Shown here piece after piece: positions 30,903 through 41,327 of a stretch of 64,000 bases of DNA. The notes below the pieces were generated by a model that saw nothing but the letters and a program-made list of their open reading frames with translations, searched no databases and was not told the origin of the DNA. The stretch is taken from positions 3,658,001-3,722,000 of the forward strand of contig JAPFFF010000002.1 in assembly GCA_039105265.1 (NCBI GenBank), in the 5' to 3' direction. The stretch is from Tritrichomonas musculus. Lineage: Eukaryota > Parabasalia > Tritrichomonadida > Tritrichomonadidae. The translations under genes were made by a program, and so were the position numbers. How positions within the stretch are numbered: position 1 is the stretch's first letter; the number at the start of each line of letters is the position of its first letter.

Positions 30903-31260
30903 CTATATATTCATCTTTTTACTCTTCCTCTTATTTATCTTTTTTATGGTTTCATCAAAATCATCATCATTTTTCGTTATTAAGAAGTTGATAAAACAAT
31001 TTGTGAATGTATTTTGAATTGATTCAAAATCTATATATTGCCAATTATCATCTTTTAAGCATAGCTCTTTCATAATATCTTCACTAAAAGCATTCTTTTC
31101 ATTCTGGTAAATTAAAATATTTTGTTTATTCTTACGATTCCAAAGACTAGTTTCCAACCAAAATGGAATATTATTATATAAACACATAAGTTGTTAATTG
31201 TCTCTTTCACGATCTAAAACTTCAAGTGTAGGTATTGTATCATCTGTCGAATTATCTGAA

Positions 31261-31294
<34 letters not shown>

Positions 31295-31728
31295 GTTTAA
31301 GTGATAATATAAAGTTTTTTCACATATTTAATTATTTTATTTGATCATCAAAATCATTAATATCATTCTTAAGAATCATATGACAGTCAATTTTAAATAC
31401 TTTAATATCATCTTTATCCTATCAATAATTGGTTGAATTTCATCATTGTTCATATAATAATTTTCTCCAAAAAATTCAATGGCTTTATTTTCAAAAGATT
31501 CTGTGGATACTTAAGAATATATAAATTAATCTTAATTAGATCATTTTTATGATGTATATTCATTCTTCTAATACCAATTATCTTCTCACCAACATCCGAT
31601 GTTTTCCATTTATGTGGATCCATAAAATAAAGTCTATTGAAATATTGTATCCAATTTTGAAAACTTATCATCACCATTTTCTTCTTAATTGATAAGAGAA
31701 TTAACTGGTGAATAATAAACCATTTCAA
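30903..31728 (-). pseudogene. Capsid-like protein remnants of old Maverick
   Basis: Two frames (31,450-31,728 and 30,903-31,187) match consecutive parts of the 40,341-41,267 gene of the outer Maverick. The first has FNRLYFMDPHKW...VGEKIIGIRRM and the second has DNWQYIDFESIQNTFTNCF. The function is probably structural (virion), judged from context only. Confidence 0.5.
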
Positions 31729-31740
31729 TCGGTAATGGAA

Positions 31741-32807
31741 CTTGCTCTTCTCCTTGTCTATCTCTTCTATAATACATTTAATTATATCAAAAATAAGACA
31801 GAAATAACCTCATTTATTGAGCATTATTCGTTAGAACTACTTGGAAGATATGATAAATGATTTTTCTCTTACTAACAAATACAAATATCCTGACTTTCGT
31901 CATATGTAAGACTCTATGTGTCGACGATCGAGCTTGATTATCTTGAACAACTTTAGTAAATAACGGGAATGGTTTTAGAAGTAATCACTGATGAGTTTGT
32001 ATACATGATATGTTGAATTGGCTTCAAAACTGGAGCACTCTTGCTATACTCTACCAAGAGTGAACTTAAAGATTATATCTATTGTTGAGGACATGTAGAG
32101 TGTCCCCAATTCAAATTGTAATGTATACTAGATAATACTATAAAGATTTATTTCAGAGATACAGGTAAAAGGTTCTATTTTATTGAAAAACATAACACAG
32201 CAAAACAATATTTAAGAACCTCCAACCAGTACTTATTGACGATATTTTTAAAAATCAAGGAAATGAGTATAAGGTAGTTGTCTGAATAGAGAAGAAAAAT
32301 CCGATTCCAAACAGATAATATGAGTCATTAATTCTATTAGTAATTCAGAATTGTTTTGATATAATAATTGTGTAAGTTTAGTTACTAAGAAATTGGTTAG
32401 AGTTAGAATAAAACACTTGCCAGCTTATAGAGTTATATTCCAAAGTTCCATCATAATCCAAATGCTAGTAAGTAATATACTAGAATCTGAAATGAAGATA
32501 TACTACATGAACCCCAACGTTTAACCAAGCACAATGGTAAGCTCTGTAATATAGCTTTAAAAGCTAAAAGATAACAAAAATCTCCGCAAAACGAAACATA
32601 TGAATTTAGAGTTAGAAATGATAATCCAAATATGAAATCTATAGATATACTTAATTGACACACACAAAAAACATTTGATCAGTAGTAGTATTAATTTCTA
32701 CCATTATAACATAATTCCTGCTCATATACATTTAATATTAAAAATGCTACATACTGTAAAGGTCGTCAAACTTGCTTGAAAATATAGAAAAATAAATGAA
32801 AAATTTT
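31741..32807. other. Decayed sequence between the old and outer Mavericks
   Basis: About 1.07 kb with no supported gene. The part nearest the old Maverick may still belong to it. A 30-bp T run lies just upstream, near 31,267-31,296. The TCAAT duplication of the outer Maverick begins at 32,808. Confidence 0.45.
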
Positions 32808-32812
32808 TCAAT

Positions 32813-32876
32813 AGTAGTATACGTTAGGCTGTGCGCCCTTAACGGTCGCCCAGACCTAACTGCGCCGATGATTTCA
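32813..32876 (+). repeat. Left terminal inverted repeat of outer Maverick
   Basis: 64 bp, identical to the inverted right end except at position 55 (G versus A). The GC-rich part reads GGCTGTGCGCCCTTAACGGT. The TCAAT duplication precedes it. Confidence 0.92.
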
Positions 32877-32923
32877 TTAGGGATAGGTTTAAGCAAAAAA
32901 AAATAAATAGAATTAGCTAACAT

Positions 32924-35365
32924 TTATGGTTTTGAATAAACTTCAAGATATGCTTCACGATGATATATTGTTGAATCAAATGAATCCTGTAGTTCATCTG
33001 GAACTTTACAATAATCACCTGAATCTTGAGTTAAAGGTTCTGTATTTCCATTTAATTCATCAAGATAATATATACATTTATCATTCTCTTTATCCCATTT
33101 GAACCTAACATAGTGTACGACTTCATTGAAATCTTCAAATACTCCAACATATTCTGTATCATCATTAATAATAGCAAAATTAAAATCAAAATACAATACT
33201 CCTTGTTGTCTTTCCTTAATAGTGTAATAATCATCTTCACCAACTTCACGATATGTAAACCCTTGATAGAAATCAGGCAAAGTTGGTGTTGGTGGTTCAT
33301 GTGGTTCAAGCGCATAAATTCTAGCTTCAAAAGCGGCTATCGTAGCCTTTAATGTGGTATTTTCAGCCTCTAATGTCTCAATTCTGCCTTTGAGCACATC
33401 TAAAGCGGCATTTGTTTCATCAACTGTAGGATAAGTATTCATTATTTTTACTATGTTTTCATCGTTTGTATGTGAGTTTTCTTCTATTTGATCAATCTTT
33501 TTATTAAGCGCATCAATATCACTCATATATGCTATATCATTTACAGAATATTTCATACTTCTTATCGCTGTGTTCTCTTTGATGCTGATTGCACTAATTC
33601 TATGTCTCTTTGGGTTATCAATAATTATAGTTTTGTCTTGGAGAGATGCAGTTGGAAAGTTCTCTGTGCCCTCATAGTTCGATATCTCTCCATTTGATAT
33701 ATGAATTATTGGATAATTCTCTTCATAGTCTATATCATTATATTCGCTTACTTTCATGATCATAATCCTGACTTTGATAATTCCTTCACTTATTGTATCC
33801 TCAGCTTCTAAATGTATTTTGCCATCAATTAATTTGCCATTAATGTCAATTGTATCGTCTCTTTTCAAATCACTTTTTGAAATAAAATCATTATTTTCAA
33901 ATTCATTGGCTATTTCATCCACCTTTAAGGCCAATAATTTGAAAATAGGTTTCAATGTTTCTCTGAATTGATTACATAATTCATAAGAGGCTGAAACCGA
34001 TAAACTATATTCTTCTGGATTATCATCTTCTTCAGTATAAGGGATATCGTCTAAATTTGTATATTCTGAATTACACCAATTAATAACAGGTGAAATATCG
34101 GTGGTTATGCTCCTTAGTTCCATTCCAGGCCATACTCTCATAACTTGCCAATATGGTTGACCTGCAACTCTTAATCTCATTCGTAAACCTCTGAAAAAGC
34201 TAGAAAAAGCTGCTTTTAAAATTTGGATACCATGTGGAAAAAGTTGCATGCCGATAGATGCTGCACTCCCTACTGTGCCTGCTATACCAAAAGCTAGGGC
34301 AGTATATGAGACAATTCTTAAATTCTTAACGTCATTCTCTAAATGTTGAGTTATGTTTTTGACTTGAACCATTTCTGAATCAAGTACGTTAACTCTATGA
34401 CTCATTTCATTCAAATCGTACGATACGACATCCAAATTATTTGTCACTAAATTTAAATCATTTCTCATCGTCGTGATGTTATCGGCGGTTATGATTTTAG
34501 AACTTGTGATATTATAATCTGTATAAAGTGTGGTTGCTGCATTTGGATTTGGTGTTATTTCATAAAATTGTTGCTGAATAATATATTTGAAAGGATTCAT
34601 AATTCCATCCCAATTGACCTCATCTACTGGATCCACCAAATCCTTTTTCAGATATAATTCAATATTTCTATGACTTGCATCAATTTTTGAATCTTCATAA
34701 CGATAAGAGATTTTTTCAATTGTATCGAGAACACCGATAGTATCGCAATAAGCTGTATCGTTCCTTTCAACATGGTGAACTCCCTCAAGGCGAAATGACA
34801 TTCGATTTGCTATATCTGAATTTGGTGAATAGATATCCAAGAAAATTTCCTCAATGTTTTTCACCTCAAAAGTTCGTTTCGAATAATTATATATTAATAT
34901 TTCAATTGCATAAAGATCATAGCCTTCAACTGAATGACTGAAATTTGTGTTTCCCCAATCAACACCTATTTCATTTCCATTTTTCAAAGTGCCATCATTA
35001 AATTTCACTTTCAATTCAATTTTGCCATCTTTTTCCCATCCTTCTCCTCTAACAGGTCTTCTGATAAATGCTTGCATTAAATTCTTTTCATTAACATTTG
35101 TATACCATATATTATCAGTAAAGAATTTTTTATTCCAGTCATCATTCTTCATCATAACACATGCACCAATAGCATCATAAGCATCTTTTTTTGCTCTTGT
35201 ATTGCATTTATTTATTATTTTTCCATTTGATTTGCCTTGGATATTTTTGCCATCCCATTTAGTTCCATCCCATATTAAGTCCCATTTATTTCCAAAACAA
35301 TATTCTTTGAATTTAAATTGTAAATGCGGTGGTATTGTATAATCTGAGGGTACTTCAAAAATCAT
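32924..35365 (-). CDS. Fibre-like (attachment) protein of outer Maverick
   Basis: 813 residues. Features in order: a beta-rich block (FKFKEYCFGNKWDLIWDGTKW), a conserved block LYTDYNITSSKIITADN near residue 285, a heptad region (MSHRVNVLDSEMVQVKNITQ), a glycine/alanine hydrophobic stretch (ALAFGIAGTVGSAASIGMQL), then KIHLEAEDTISEG, a C-terminal coiled coil (LDVLKGRIETLEAENTTLKA) and a final beta-rich head after a proline-rich hinge (EPHEPPTPTLP). Shaft, coiled coil and C-terminal head are typical of trimeric viral fibres. The first two thirds have relatives in the old Maverick, whereas the head does not. Confidence 0.6.
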   Translation of the reverse strand: MIFEVPSDYTIPPHLQFKFKEYCFGNKWDLIWDGTKWDGKNIQGKSNGKIINKCNTRAKKDAYDAIGACVMMKNDDWNKKFFTDNIWYTNVNEKNLMQAFIRRPVRGEGWEKDGKIELKVKFNDGTLKNGNEIGVDWGNTNFSHSVEGYDLYAIEILIYNYSKRTFEVKNIEEIFLDIYSPNSDIANRMSFRLEGVHHVERNDTAYCDTIGVLDTIEKISYRYEDSKIDASHRNIELYLKKDLVDPVDEVNWDGIMNPFKYIIQQQFYEITPNPNAATTLYTDYNITSSKIITADNITTMRNDLNLVTNNLDVVSYDLNEMSHRVNVLDSEMVQVKNITQHLENDVKNLRIVSYTALAFGIAGTVGSAASIGMQLFPHGIQILKAAFSSFFRGLRMRLRVAGQPYWQVMRVWPGMELRSITTDISPVINWCNSEYTNLDDIPYTEEDDNPEEYSLSVSASYELCNQFRETLKPIFKLLALKVDEIANEFENNDFISKSDLKRDDTIDINGKLIDGKIHLEAEDTISEGIIKVRIMIMKVSEYNDIDYEENYPIIHISNGEISNYEGTENFPTASLQDKTIIIDNPKRHRISAISIKENTAIRSMKYSVNDIAYMSDIDALNKKIDQIEENSHTNDENIVKIMNTYPTVDETNAALDVLKGRIETLEAENTTLKATIAAFEARIYALEPHEPPTPTLPDFYQGFTYREVGEDDYYTIKERQQGVLYFDFNFAIINDDTEYVGVFEDFNEVVHYVRFKWDKENDKCIYYLDELNGNTEPLTQDSGDYCKVPDELQDSFDSTIYHREAYLEVYSKP

Positions 35366-35509
35366 TTTATAATAATCATTATCATCTGAAATAATTGAAG
35401 GCTTATAGAAATAATGAACGTCACTTTTGTGTAATTTGAGAGCATTATCTGCTTCAATTATTTTGCACTTAAAAACTGGTTTATTCGATTCAATTAAATC
35501 CTGACTTGT

Positions 35510-36268
35510 TTAATTCATTATACTCAAATCACCGTTCATCCATAACGTATATGGCACAATATTGAGACGCTCATCAAAAGCTATGAAAAATTGAGAGCTA
35601 TCTTCAGAACATTTATTTGTATATCCTTTCGATTCTTCATCATAAGCTATTATCGGACATTGAATATGATTATCATGAACGCTTATGAAAAATTCTTTGA
35701 TATATCGTCCTTCGGTGTCATAAACAACATCTTTTCTGAGAATTATTTTGAATATATTCCCATTGAAAGCTTTCAATTTTTGTTCAATATCATCATCATT
35801 TATTTTAATTTTCAATATATTATAATTTACATTATTGATTGTTTTTGTATCCCCTTCAACGTTTTCATTTTTCACATTGAATTCTGGAACTCCAAATTTT
35901 ATATTAAAAAGTGAATCTGTCTTATCTGATGACGTAGCTAATTTTTCAATATCAACACCGTTTATTAATCCATTTACATTCAAATTTGCTAATATATTGA
36001 AATTGCCTAAAACCGGTTTTTTCTCATCAATTGTTCGGCCATCTTCTTTCAAAATATTGATATCATAGCTTTCTAATAATTCATTTACTGAATTCACTCC
36101 TGAAATATTTGCTGGCAAATTATTATTAATATTAATATCTGCTATTTCATCTGATAATAATTTAATATCATCAACGGGGTCTACATGATGGCGCCAAACC
36201 CATTCACCTCCATATTGAACAATTTGGCCTTTTCCTAAAAATCGGCCTGAATTCAATAATTCAACCAT
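35510..36268 (-). CDS. Fibre-associated protein of outer Maverick
   Basis: A 252-residue frame beginning MVELLNSGRFLGKGQIVQYGG. Its C-terminal part (GVPEFNVKNENVE, FKIILRKDVVYDTEGRYIKEFFI, YTLWMNGDLSIMN) resembles a block of the old Maverick's fibre region at 26,652-27,533. It lies between the large fibre gene and the 980-residue gene, 3 bp from the latter. The role is inferred to be attachment or fibre assembly. Confidence 0.55.
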   Translation of the reverse strand: MVELLNSGRFLGKGQIVQYGGEWVWRHHVDPVDDIKLLSDEIADININNNLPANISGVNSVNELLESYDINILKEDGRTIDEKKPVLGNFNILANLNVNGLINGVDIEKLATSSDKTDSLFNIKFGVPEFNVKNENVEGDTKTINNVNYNILKIKINDDDIEQKLKAFNGNIFKIILRKDVVYDTEGRYIKEFFISVHDNHIQCPIIAYDEESKGYTNKCSEDSSQFFIAFDERLNIVPYTLWMNGDLSIMN

Positions 36269-36271
36269 AAC

Positions 36272-39214
36272 TTACACTTCCTCTGAATAGCTATTTCTCC
36301 AATTTCTGTCAAAACCTCTATTTCTATATGATAACATCACCCACTCTTCTAAATAATCATCCCATACATAGTTATCAGGAGGAACAAATTCATGATTGGT
36401 TCTCCATCCAGCTTCAAAATTCTGTCCATGTTCTTGCCATTCTTGATCAAAAACATTCCAAACATAATTATCACCAAAATGTTGCCTTTGATCTCTTTGC
36501 CATTCTAATCTTTCACTTTGATCTTGATTTATATATGAGTTATAATTTGCATGAAATATCCATTGATCATATCTATCACTCCAACGAAAAACACCATCAT
36601 TTATTTGAGATGGCAACAGAAAGGTTGCTAATGCTGAACTAGGATTCGTTCTCCAGTCTGTATTTGGTTCTTGAATACCATTTTCTGCACCGATAGCAAC
36701 CCATTCACCATGAAAAGTGTCAATGATAAAATTGCGTGGCATATTTTGTGCATTAAGATTTGTTCGCCAACCTGATTGAAAATTAGAATTATTATGAAGA
36801 ACCCAATGATCAGTTAATATGTCAAAAACATAATTTTCATCTCTTTGAAAAGAACGATCATGTGATGTGTCAATTACATTCACTTTTTCTTTCTTTTTTC
36901 GTCGTCTTTTTATCGTTGTGTTCACTTGAGTTGCTGCTTCTTGATATATTTCTGGTTGAAACATCGCATCAACAAAAGAGCCGACACTATTATCAATTAT
37001 TAAATGATTTTGCTTTTGAATTAATTGTTGAATGTCAAGATGTTGTTGTTGAGAAATTTGGCCAAAAAATCTTTGATTATTATTATTATTATTATTATTA
37101 TCATTACAATTGCATTCTCTTATATTTGAGACTCTTTCTTCTAAAACATTATGTTGCTGAATAATATTTCGAATATTTCTATTTGTTGTATCGATCCATC
37201 CCTGAAAACTAGGGTCTCTCATATCGTCATCATTATTATCATCATCATTATTATCATTTCCATTTCCATCAATAATAATGCCATTATTAATATCCAACAA
37301 TTGCCCTCCTTCAAAATTGCTCGTGCTTAATGCTAAACGTCCATTTTCAATTTTTTTGGCACGAATCTTTTTGAATGCACTTGTGATTACCATGCCCATA
37401 ATTCCTGAACCAAGAAGAACCAAAATAACAGTAAGGATACTTTTCATAAGCTCTGTTTGGTTTTCATAATATTTTTTCAAAAATTCATAAGCACTATTCA
37501 CTTCAATAACGATATCACCCGTCGTTTCTATTGGATGATTGACAAATTGATAAACTGCATGAATAATTTTTTTTGTGGATTTATCCCATATTAATTGAAC
37601 TGTACCGTTAAATATATCAATAAATTTTTCTTTGGAAAAGTGGTTATATAAAAATGTTTGTATTGGAGCTGTATATTTACTATTTTGAATTATCTCTTTG
37701 AGCCAATCCATGAACTTGCCTATATCAACTGGATTTTCAATATCAACAATATCCTCTCCATCAAACATAAAACGATATTCTCTATTTTCTATTTCTCCAT
37801 CTAATTTATGAAATGGTATCTGAATTTTATCAAGAGCCTCCATCATTTTCTGTTTATTTATATTTTTGCCTATCCATTCTTTCCAGTCTTCAAAACTGCT
37901 TGTATTTGAAAAGTATTGTTTCAAAAAGTCGACAAAATTTTCGACAACGGCAAAATGTTTATCACCAGCAACATCATCATCAAAATGTGCTATATATGTC
38001 TTCTGATATGTTTCTCCATCTTTACCAAACACAGTCTGTTTAAAATTATTATATATATTTTTCAAAGCAGTTTTATTAAAATTCTCCATGATATGACGGA
38101 AAAAATTCTGATTCTGTTTATCGGCCTTCTTCAATTTTTCAAAAACATTGGCTATATAATCATATTCGATTTCACCTTTATCGTTCACTGTTTTTGTTTT
38201 TAAAGTTTTTGTCTCTATTTCATCTTTGGCTTCATTATATACTGTCACTTCTTGATTATTTAAGCCTTCCATAATATCTTCATGCATTTGAGATATTGTT
38301 TCTGTGTTTGTATTGATTGCATTGACCATTTGGTCAAAATTTGTGATAGGTTCTTCTTTGGGTTTCATTCTATTTTTGGTCAAAAATGATCCATACCATG
38401 GTTCTGATTCTTTTTCGGTTTCTACATACGTTATCACTTTTGCTTTTCCATCTGGTTTAATATTTGATGAACTGTCAAAACCGAAATCTTTCAAATTATT
38501 GAATGTTTTCATCCAATTATATAAATTTTCAAGAGTGATATTCAATGATTCAATAATCTCATTAATTGTGGCTACTTTTTCTTTTTCATAATAGCATCGT
38601 TTATCCTCCCAATAATCCAAAAGTTGAGCACCATCCTCTTTTTTAAGGGGGAGCATTTTCAATAGTTTATTATCTGGGCTGATAACCGTCATAGCCCTTG
38701 AATGTTTAATAAACTGATTGAGTACTCTTATTAATTGATTATATGTCTTTATTGAATTGTTTTCTGTTGAGATATAATATTTATTCTTTAGATCAAAATC
38801 TAATCCTTTCAATGTTAAGTCTGAAATTTCACGGTTTACATCAAAAGTTGCGTCTATTTTCAATTGATTTAGAGAGTTTTGAATAGCATCTGAATTATCA
38901 TTCAAACATTTATAAAGCTGTTCTAAGGTGAAAGCATTGGTCAATTTGCCATTGACCTTGATTTGTCCTGTTGGATAAATATTGACCTTATATAAGTTTT
39001 TTATATCTCCTGGTTTTATACCTGCACCTGCGGTTATATAAGCATCTATCTCTGTTTTATTATAAATGTTATTGAAGAAAACTGAAGAACCATCTTCATC
39101 TTCTATTTGAACAATTTTATTTCCATTCTCATCTTCTCCGACTTTGATTTCTATTCCATTTGATTTTAATGTCTCAGCCTCACTTGATTGAATTGAGTAT
39201 AAACCAATCGACAT
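36272..39214 (-). CDS. Large membrane-anchored fibre/spike-like protein
   Basis: 980 residues. The N-terminal 600 are mixed, with KTEIDAYITAGAG near residue 55, a fibre-connector wording. One clear membrane helix lies near residues 605-625 (SILTVILVLLGSGIMGMVIT), followed by basic residues (KKIRAKK). Then comes a D/N-rich linker and a tail holding four or five diverged copies of a repeat with the pattern (Y/F)VxDxxxxxWVxx...FxxGWRTN, for example NYVWNVFDQEWQEHGQNFEAGWRTN shortened here to its key residues W, W and WRTN. A membrane anchor in a virion protein may point to an internal membrane or to host-surface exposure. No family is recognised. Confidence 0.55.
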   Translation of the reverse strand: MSIGLYSIQSSEAETLKSNGIEIKVGEDENGNKIVQIEDEDGSSVFFNNIYNKTEIDAYITAGAGIKPGDIKNLYKVNIYPTGQIKVNGKLTNAFTLEQLYKCLNDNSDAIQNSLNQLKIDATFDVNREISDLTLKGLDFDLKNKYYISTENNSIKTYNQLIRVLNQFIKHSRAMTVISPDNKLLKMLPLKKEDGAQLLDYWEDKRCYYEKEKVATINEIIESLNITLENLYNWMKTFNNLKDFGFDSSSNIKPDGKAKVITYVETEKESEPWYGSFLTKNRMKPKEEPITNFDQMVNAINTNTETISQMHEDIMEGLNNQEVTVYNEAKDEIETKTLKTKTVNDKGEIEYDYIANVFEKLKKADKQNQNFFRHIMENFNKTALKNIYNNFKQTVFGKDGETYQKTYIAHFDDDVAGDKHFAVVENFVDFLKQYFSNTSSFEDWKEWIGKNINKQKMMEALDKIQIPFHKLDGEIENREYRFMFDGEDIVDIENPVDIGKFMDWLKEIIQNSKYTAPIQTFLYNHFSKEKFIDIFNGTVQLIWDKSTKKIIHAVYQFVNHPIETTGDIVIEVNSAYEFLKKYYENQTELMKSILTVILVLLGSGIMGMVITSAFKKIRAKKIENGRLALSTSNFEGGQLLDINNGIIIDGNGNDNNDDDNNDDDMRDPSFQGWIDTTNRNIRNIIQQHNVLEERVSNIRECNCNDNNNNNNNNQRFFGQISQQQHLDIQQLIQKQNHLIIDNSVGSFVDAMFQPEIYQEAATQVNTTIKRRRKKKEKVNVIDTSHDRSFQRDENYVFDILTDHWVLHNNSNFQSGWRTNLNAQNMPRNFIIDTFHGEWVAIGAENGIQEPNTDWRTNPSSALATFLLPSQINDGVFRWSDRYDQWIFHANYNSYINQDQSERLEWQRDQRQHFGDNYVWNVFDQEWQEHGQNFEAGWRTNHEFVPPDNYVWDDYLEEWVMLSYRNRGFDRNWRNSYSEEV

Positions 39215-39287
39215 ATTTAATAATAAATAAATGTTAATTTCTATGCAAAGCCGTGATTCACAATAAAATCATACTGTGTCTTTGACG

Positions 39288-39968
39288 ATGAATATACCTT
39301 GGAAATGCAGCTATGTAAAATATTATGTGTCTTCTATAAACACTAATTCAAACATATTATTAAGCACAAAAGATGATTATATGAAATATCAAGTTGGCAA
39401 AACCGTTCATACAATTGAATTTTCTGAGTCCTATCGTTATTCTATCAAACAACTTGAACAAATTTTTAGTCAGAAAAGTGAATTAGCATGGGAATATGAT
39501 AAAAATAAACGAACATTTAAGATAACAGCAAGTTTGAAAACAACAATTACATCAATATCTCACAGAGCAGCATTATTGACTGGATTATATAACACTCCGT
39601 TGCCTTTGACAATTGATCCTAAAGAACCCTTTATTGTGCCAGATTTGCCGATCATAACTCATACAAAACTTTATTTAGTCTCTTTACAAGGTAATCCGAT
39701 GTATTCAGCTATTGGAGATCAAGAGTATACGCCTTCAGTTATAGGAAATATAAACACAATGGCTATAGACGGCAAGCCACTGATTTATGACTTTGAGAAA
39801 GAAGGAAAACCAATAAAAATAAAAACAAACACAGATAGTTTAAAATATTTAGAATTAAGTTTAGTCGATTTCCAATTTCAGCCTATCGCTTTAAAAAGTC
39901 CTTTGTTTGTTTCAATTAAAGTAAAGCCAGCTAAAGATGCAGACGTTAAGGATGTGTTAACTAAATGA
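39288..39968 (+). CDS. Candidate penton/minor capsid-like protein of outer Maverick
   Basis: A 226-residue protein and the only plus-strand gene of the outer element's left arm. The first ATG is at 39,288 (MNIPWKCSYVKYYV). The sequence is beta-rich. It ends with YLELSLVDFQFQPIALKSPL followed by FVSIKVKP, a closing pattern (LEISLxDxxxxPIxLxxPLxxxIxL) that I associate with single jelly-roll minor capsid proteins of Polinton-like viruses. This is recognition by eye only, and it could be another virion protein. Its 3' end overlaps the convergent integrase fragment by 8 bp. Confidence 0.45.
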   Translation: MNIPWKCSYVKYYVSSINTNSNILLSTKDDYMKYQVGKTVHTIEFSESYRYSIKQLEQIFSQKSELAWEYDKNKRTFKITASLKTTITSISHRAALLTGLYNTPLPLTIDPKEPFIVPDLPIITHTKLYLVSLQGNPMYSAIGDQEYTPSVIGNINTMAIDGKPLIYDFEKEGKPIKIKTNTDSLKYLELSLVDFQFQPIALKSPLFVSIKVKPAKDADVKDVLTK

Positions 39969-40329
39969 ATTTAAGGGTCCTGCTAAACTTTTTGATATTA
40001 GTCTGCTGAAAAGTTTGAGTTTTGACCTGTAACGCCCCTTTCCCTCTCATCGGATATGCATAAGCTTTACGGGTATTTATATTGATAAGCATCAAATAAT
40101 TCAAACCGTTAGCTCCTTTATCGTTTATAAACGTATCCATCTGAAAACCTCCAGAATGAGACGATACGATAGGTATATATTTAGGAGTTGGCACTTTTTG
40201 ATCATGAACAACGGATTCTGATTGAAATTTCCTTATCTCTTTTTTCGAATAACCTTTTTCAAGTGCATGTTTATCAAAAGCTGGACCACGGTATGGATAT
40301 TCCTTGTATAATTCTGAAAGTGATGTCAT
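39961..40329 (-). pseudogene. Integrase fragment of outer Maverick
   Basis: A 122-residue frame corresponding to the N-terminal part of a Maverick rve-type integrase. SVVHDQKVPTPKYIPIVSSH is followed by FQMDTFIND, with the first catalytic aspartate, and NYLMLININTRKAYAYPM. The same blocks occur in the old Maverick near 30.3-30.5 kb. It is a fragment compared with the 420-residue integrase of the nested element. Confidence 0.65.
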
Positions 40330-40340
40330 TTTTTTATAAA

Positions 40341-41267
40341 TTAAACGTATAACATCTTATTATAAGGCAAGAACTGCATTTCCATGACAAAAGTTTCTCC
40401 ATTAGGTAATTTAACGGGGGCATTGTATTGTCTGGCAGAATATAATTCAATCCAAAACCGTTGATCAGAAGAATTCAATTTAAAATATTTGATAGGATTA
40501 TAATAAATTTGTGAATTACCGATATAATTATGTAATGATTGTTCGCCAAGTGAAGAATAAACTTTACATGAATGACGATCCCAAATATTATCAAAAATTA
40601 ATTCATTTTCATACAAATTATATTTTCCTTTTCTATTTTGAGTAGGTCCGTCACCAATATTGAATACTTCCTCAAAATCTTTATTCATTTCAGTTATTTT
40701 GAAAGCACAACCGTATTTATCTAAAGAATTATTGTTTCGTTCAGAATATATTTTTTCATGAAAACCTTTTTCGTCATAATAACCATCAGTTTGTATGTCT
40801 CTATTCAAAACATCAATATCAGATTGTTCAAATGCGTTAGTGATGCTATTCCACCATATTGAGATATATGATTTCAAAGCATTGTGGACTGCTTCAAAAA
40901 ATCCTCTGAAATCTCTTTCTGTTGAGAGCCAGTCAATTACTTTTATTTCTTTGATTTTTAAATCATCCTGATAAAGAGATGAAGTCATAGATTTAATTCT
41001 ATCGTGTATACTGAATCCAGGTATTTTATCAAATGAAACCTTTAAATATTTAGCAATTGAGATGGTGAATTCAAGTTTTCGTCTTTTTGAAACGAGCCAC
41101 ATTGACCTTACACCCACAATTGTTTCGCCTTTGTTTGACGTTGACCAATCACCAGGAAAATTGAAATAAAAACGATTAAATTTGCTTGGATCTCTTTGTG
41201 AGTCCTCTAAGAAAAAAAGCAGTCTCAATTGGGACAGGAACGTTAGCATCATGTACAATATTTTCAC
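40341..41267 (-). CDS. Capsid-like protein of outer Maverick
   Basis: About 308 residues; the exact start is not decided because no ATG opens this stretch. It contains KFNRFYFNFPGDWSTSNKG, IVGVRSMWLVSKRRKLEF, and near the end RFWIELYSARQYNAPVKLP and ETFVMEMQFLPYNKM. Relatives lie in the old Maverick at 30.9-31.7 kb in the same neighbourhood. Beta-strand-rich sequence and conservation between elements suggest a virion structural role. I do not recognise it as the double jelly-roll capsid protein, so the name is tentative. Confidence 0.45.
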   Translation of the reverse strand: MKILYMMLTFLSQLRLLFFLEDSQRDPSKFNRFYFNFPGDWSTSNKGETIVGVRSMWLVSKRRKLEFTISIAKYLKVSFDKIPGFSIHDRIKSMTSSLYQDDLKIKEIKVIDWLSTERDFRGFFEAVHNALKSYISIWWNSITNAFEQSDIDVLNRDIQTDGYYDEKGFHEKIYSERNNNSLDKYGCAFKITEMNKDFEEVFNIGDGPTQNRKGKYNLYENELIFDNIWDRHSCKVYSSLGEQSLHNYIGNSQIYYNPIKYFKLNSSDQRFWIELYSARQYNAPVKLPNGETFVMEMQFLPYNKMLYV

Positions 41268-41327
41268 GATTAGGGTGTTGTGTTTTAACTCTTGGCGGTA
41301 ACTCCATTTTGACTAAAAATAAATATC

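Larger units (their letters stand above)
23614..31740. mobile_element. Old broken Maverick/Polinton (right limit uncertain)
   Basis: The left end is placed at AGTAGTATAGTATAGGCGGT (23,614 on), which resembles the AGTAGTATACGTTAGGCTGT end of the outer Maverick further right; both begin with the AG typical of the family. Everything readable is on the minus strand: fibre-like frames (23,880-28,802), integrase remnants (about 29,900-30,500) and a capsid-like remnant (30,903-31,728). The order matches the left arm of the outer Maverick. The element is broken in many places and is the oldest of the three Mavericks here. I could not find the matching right inverted repeat. Confidence 0.72.

Noticed and set aside
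31267-31296. Long T run in the old Maverick taken as a possible retroposon tail
   Set aside because: No reverse transcriptase, no target duplication and no sequence unit ends at it; a simple homopolymer is enough.
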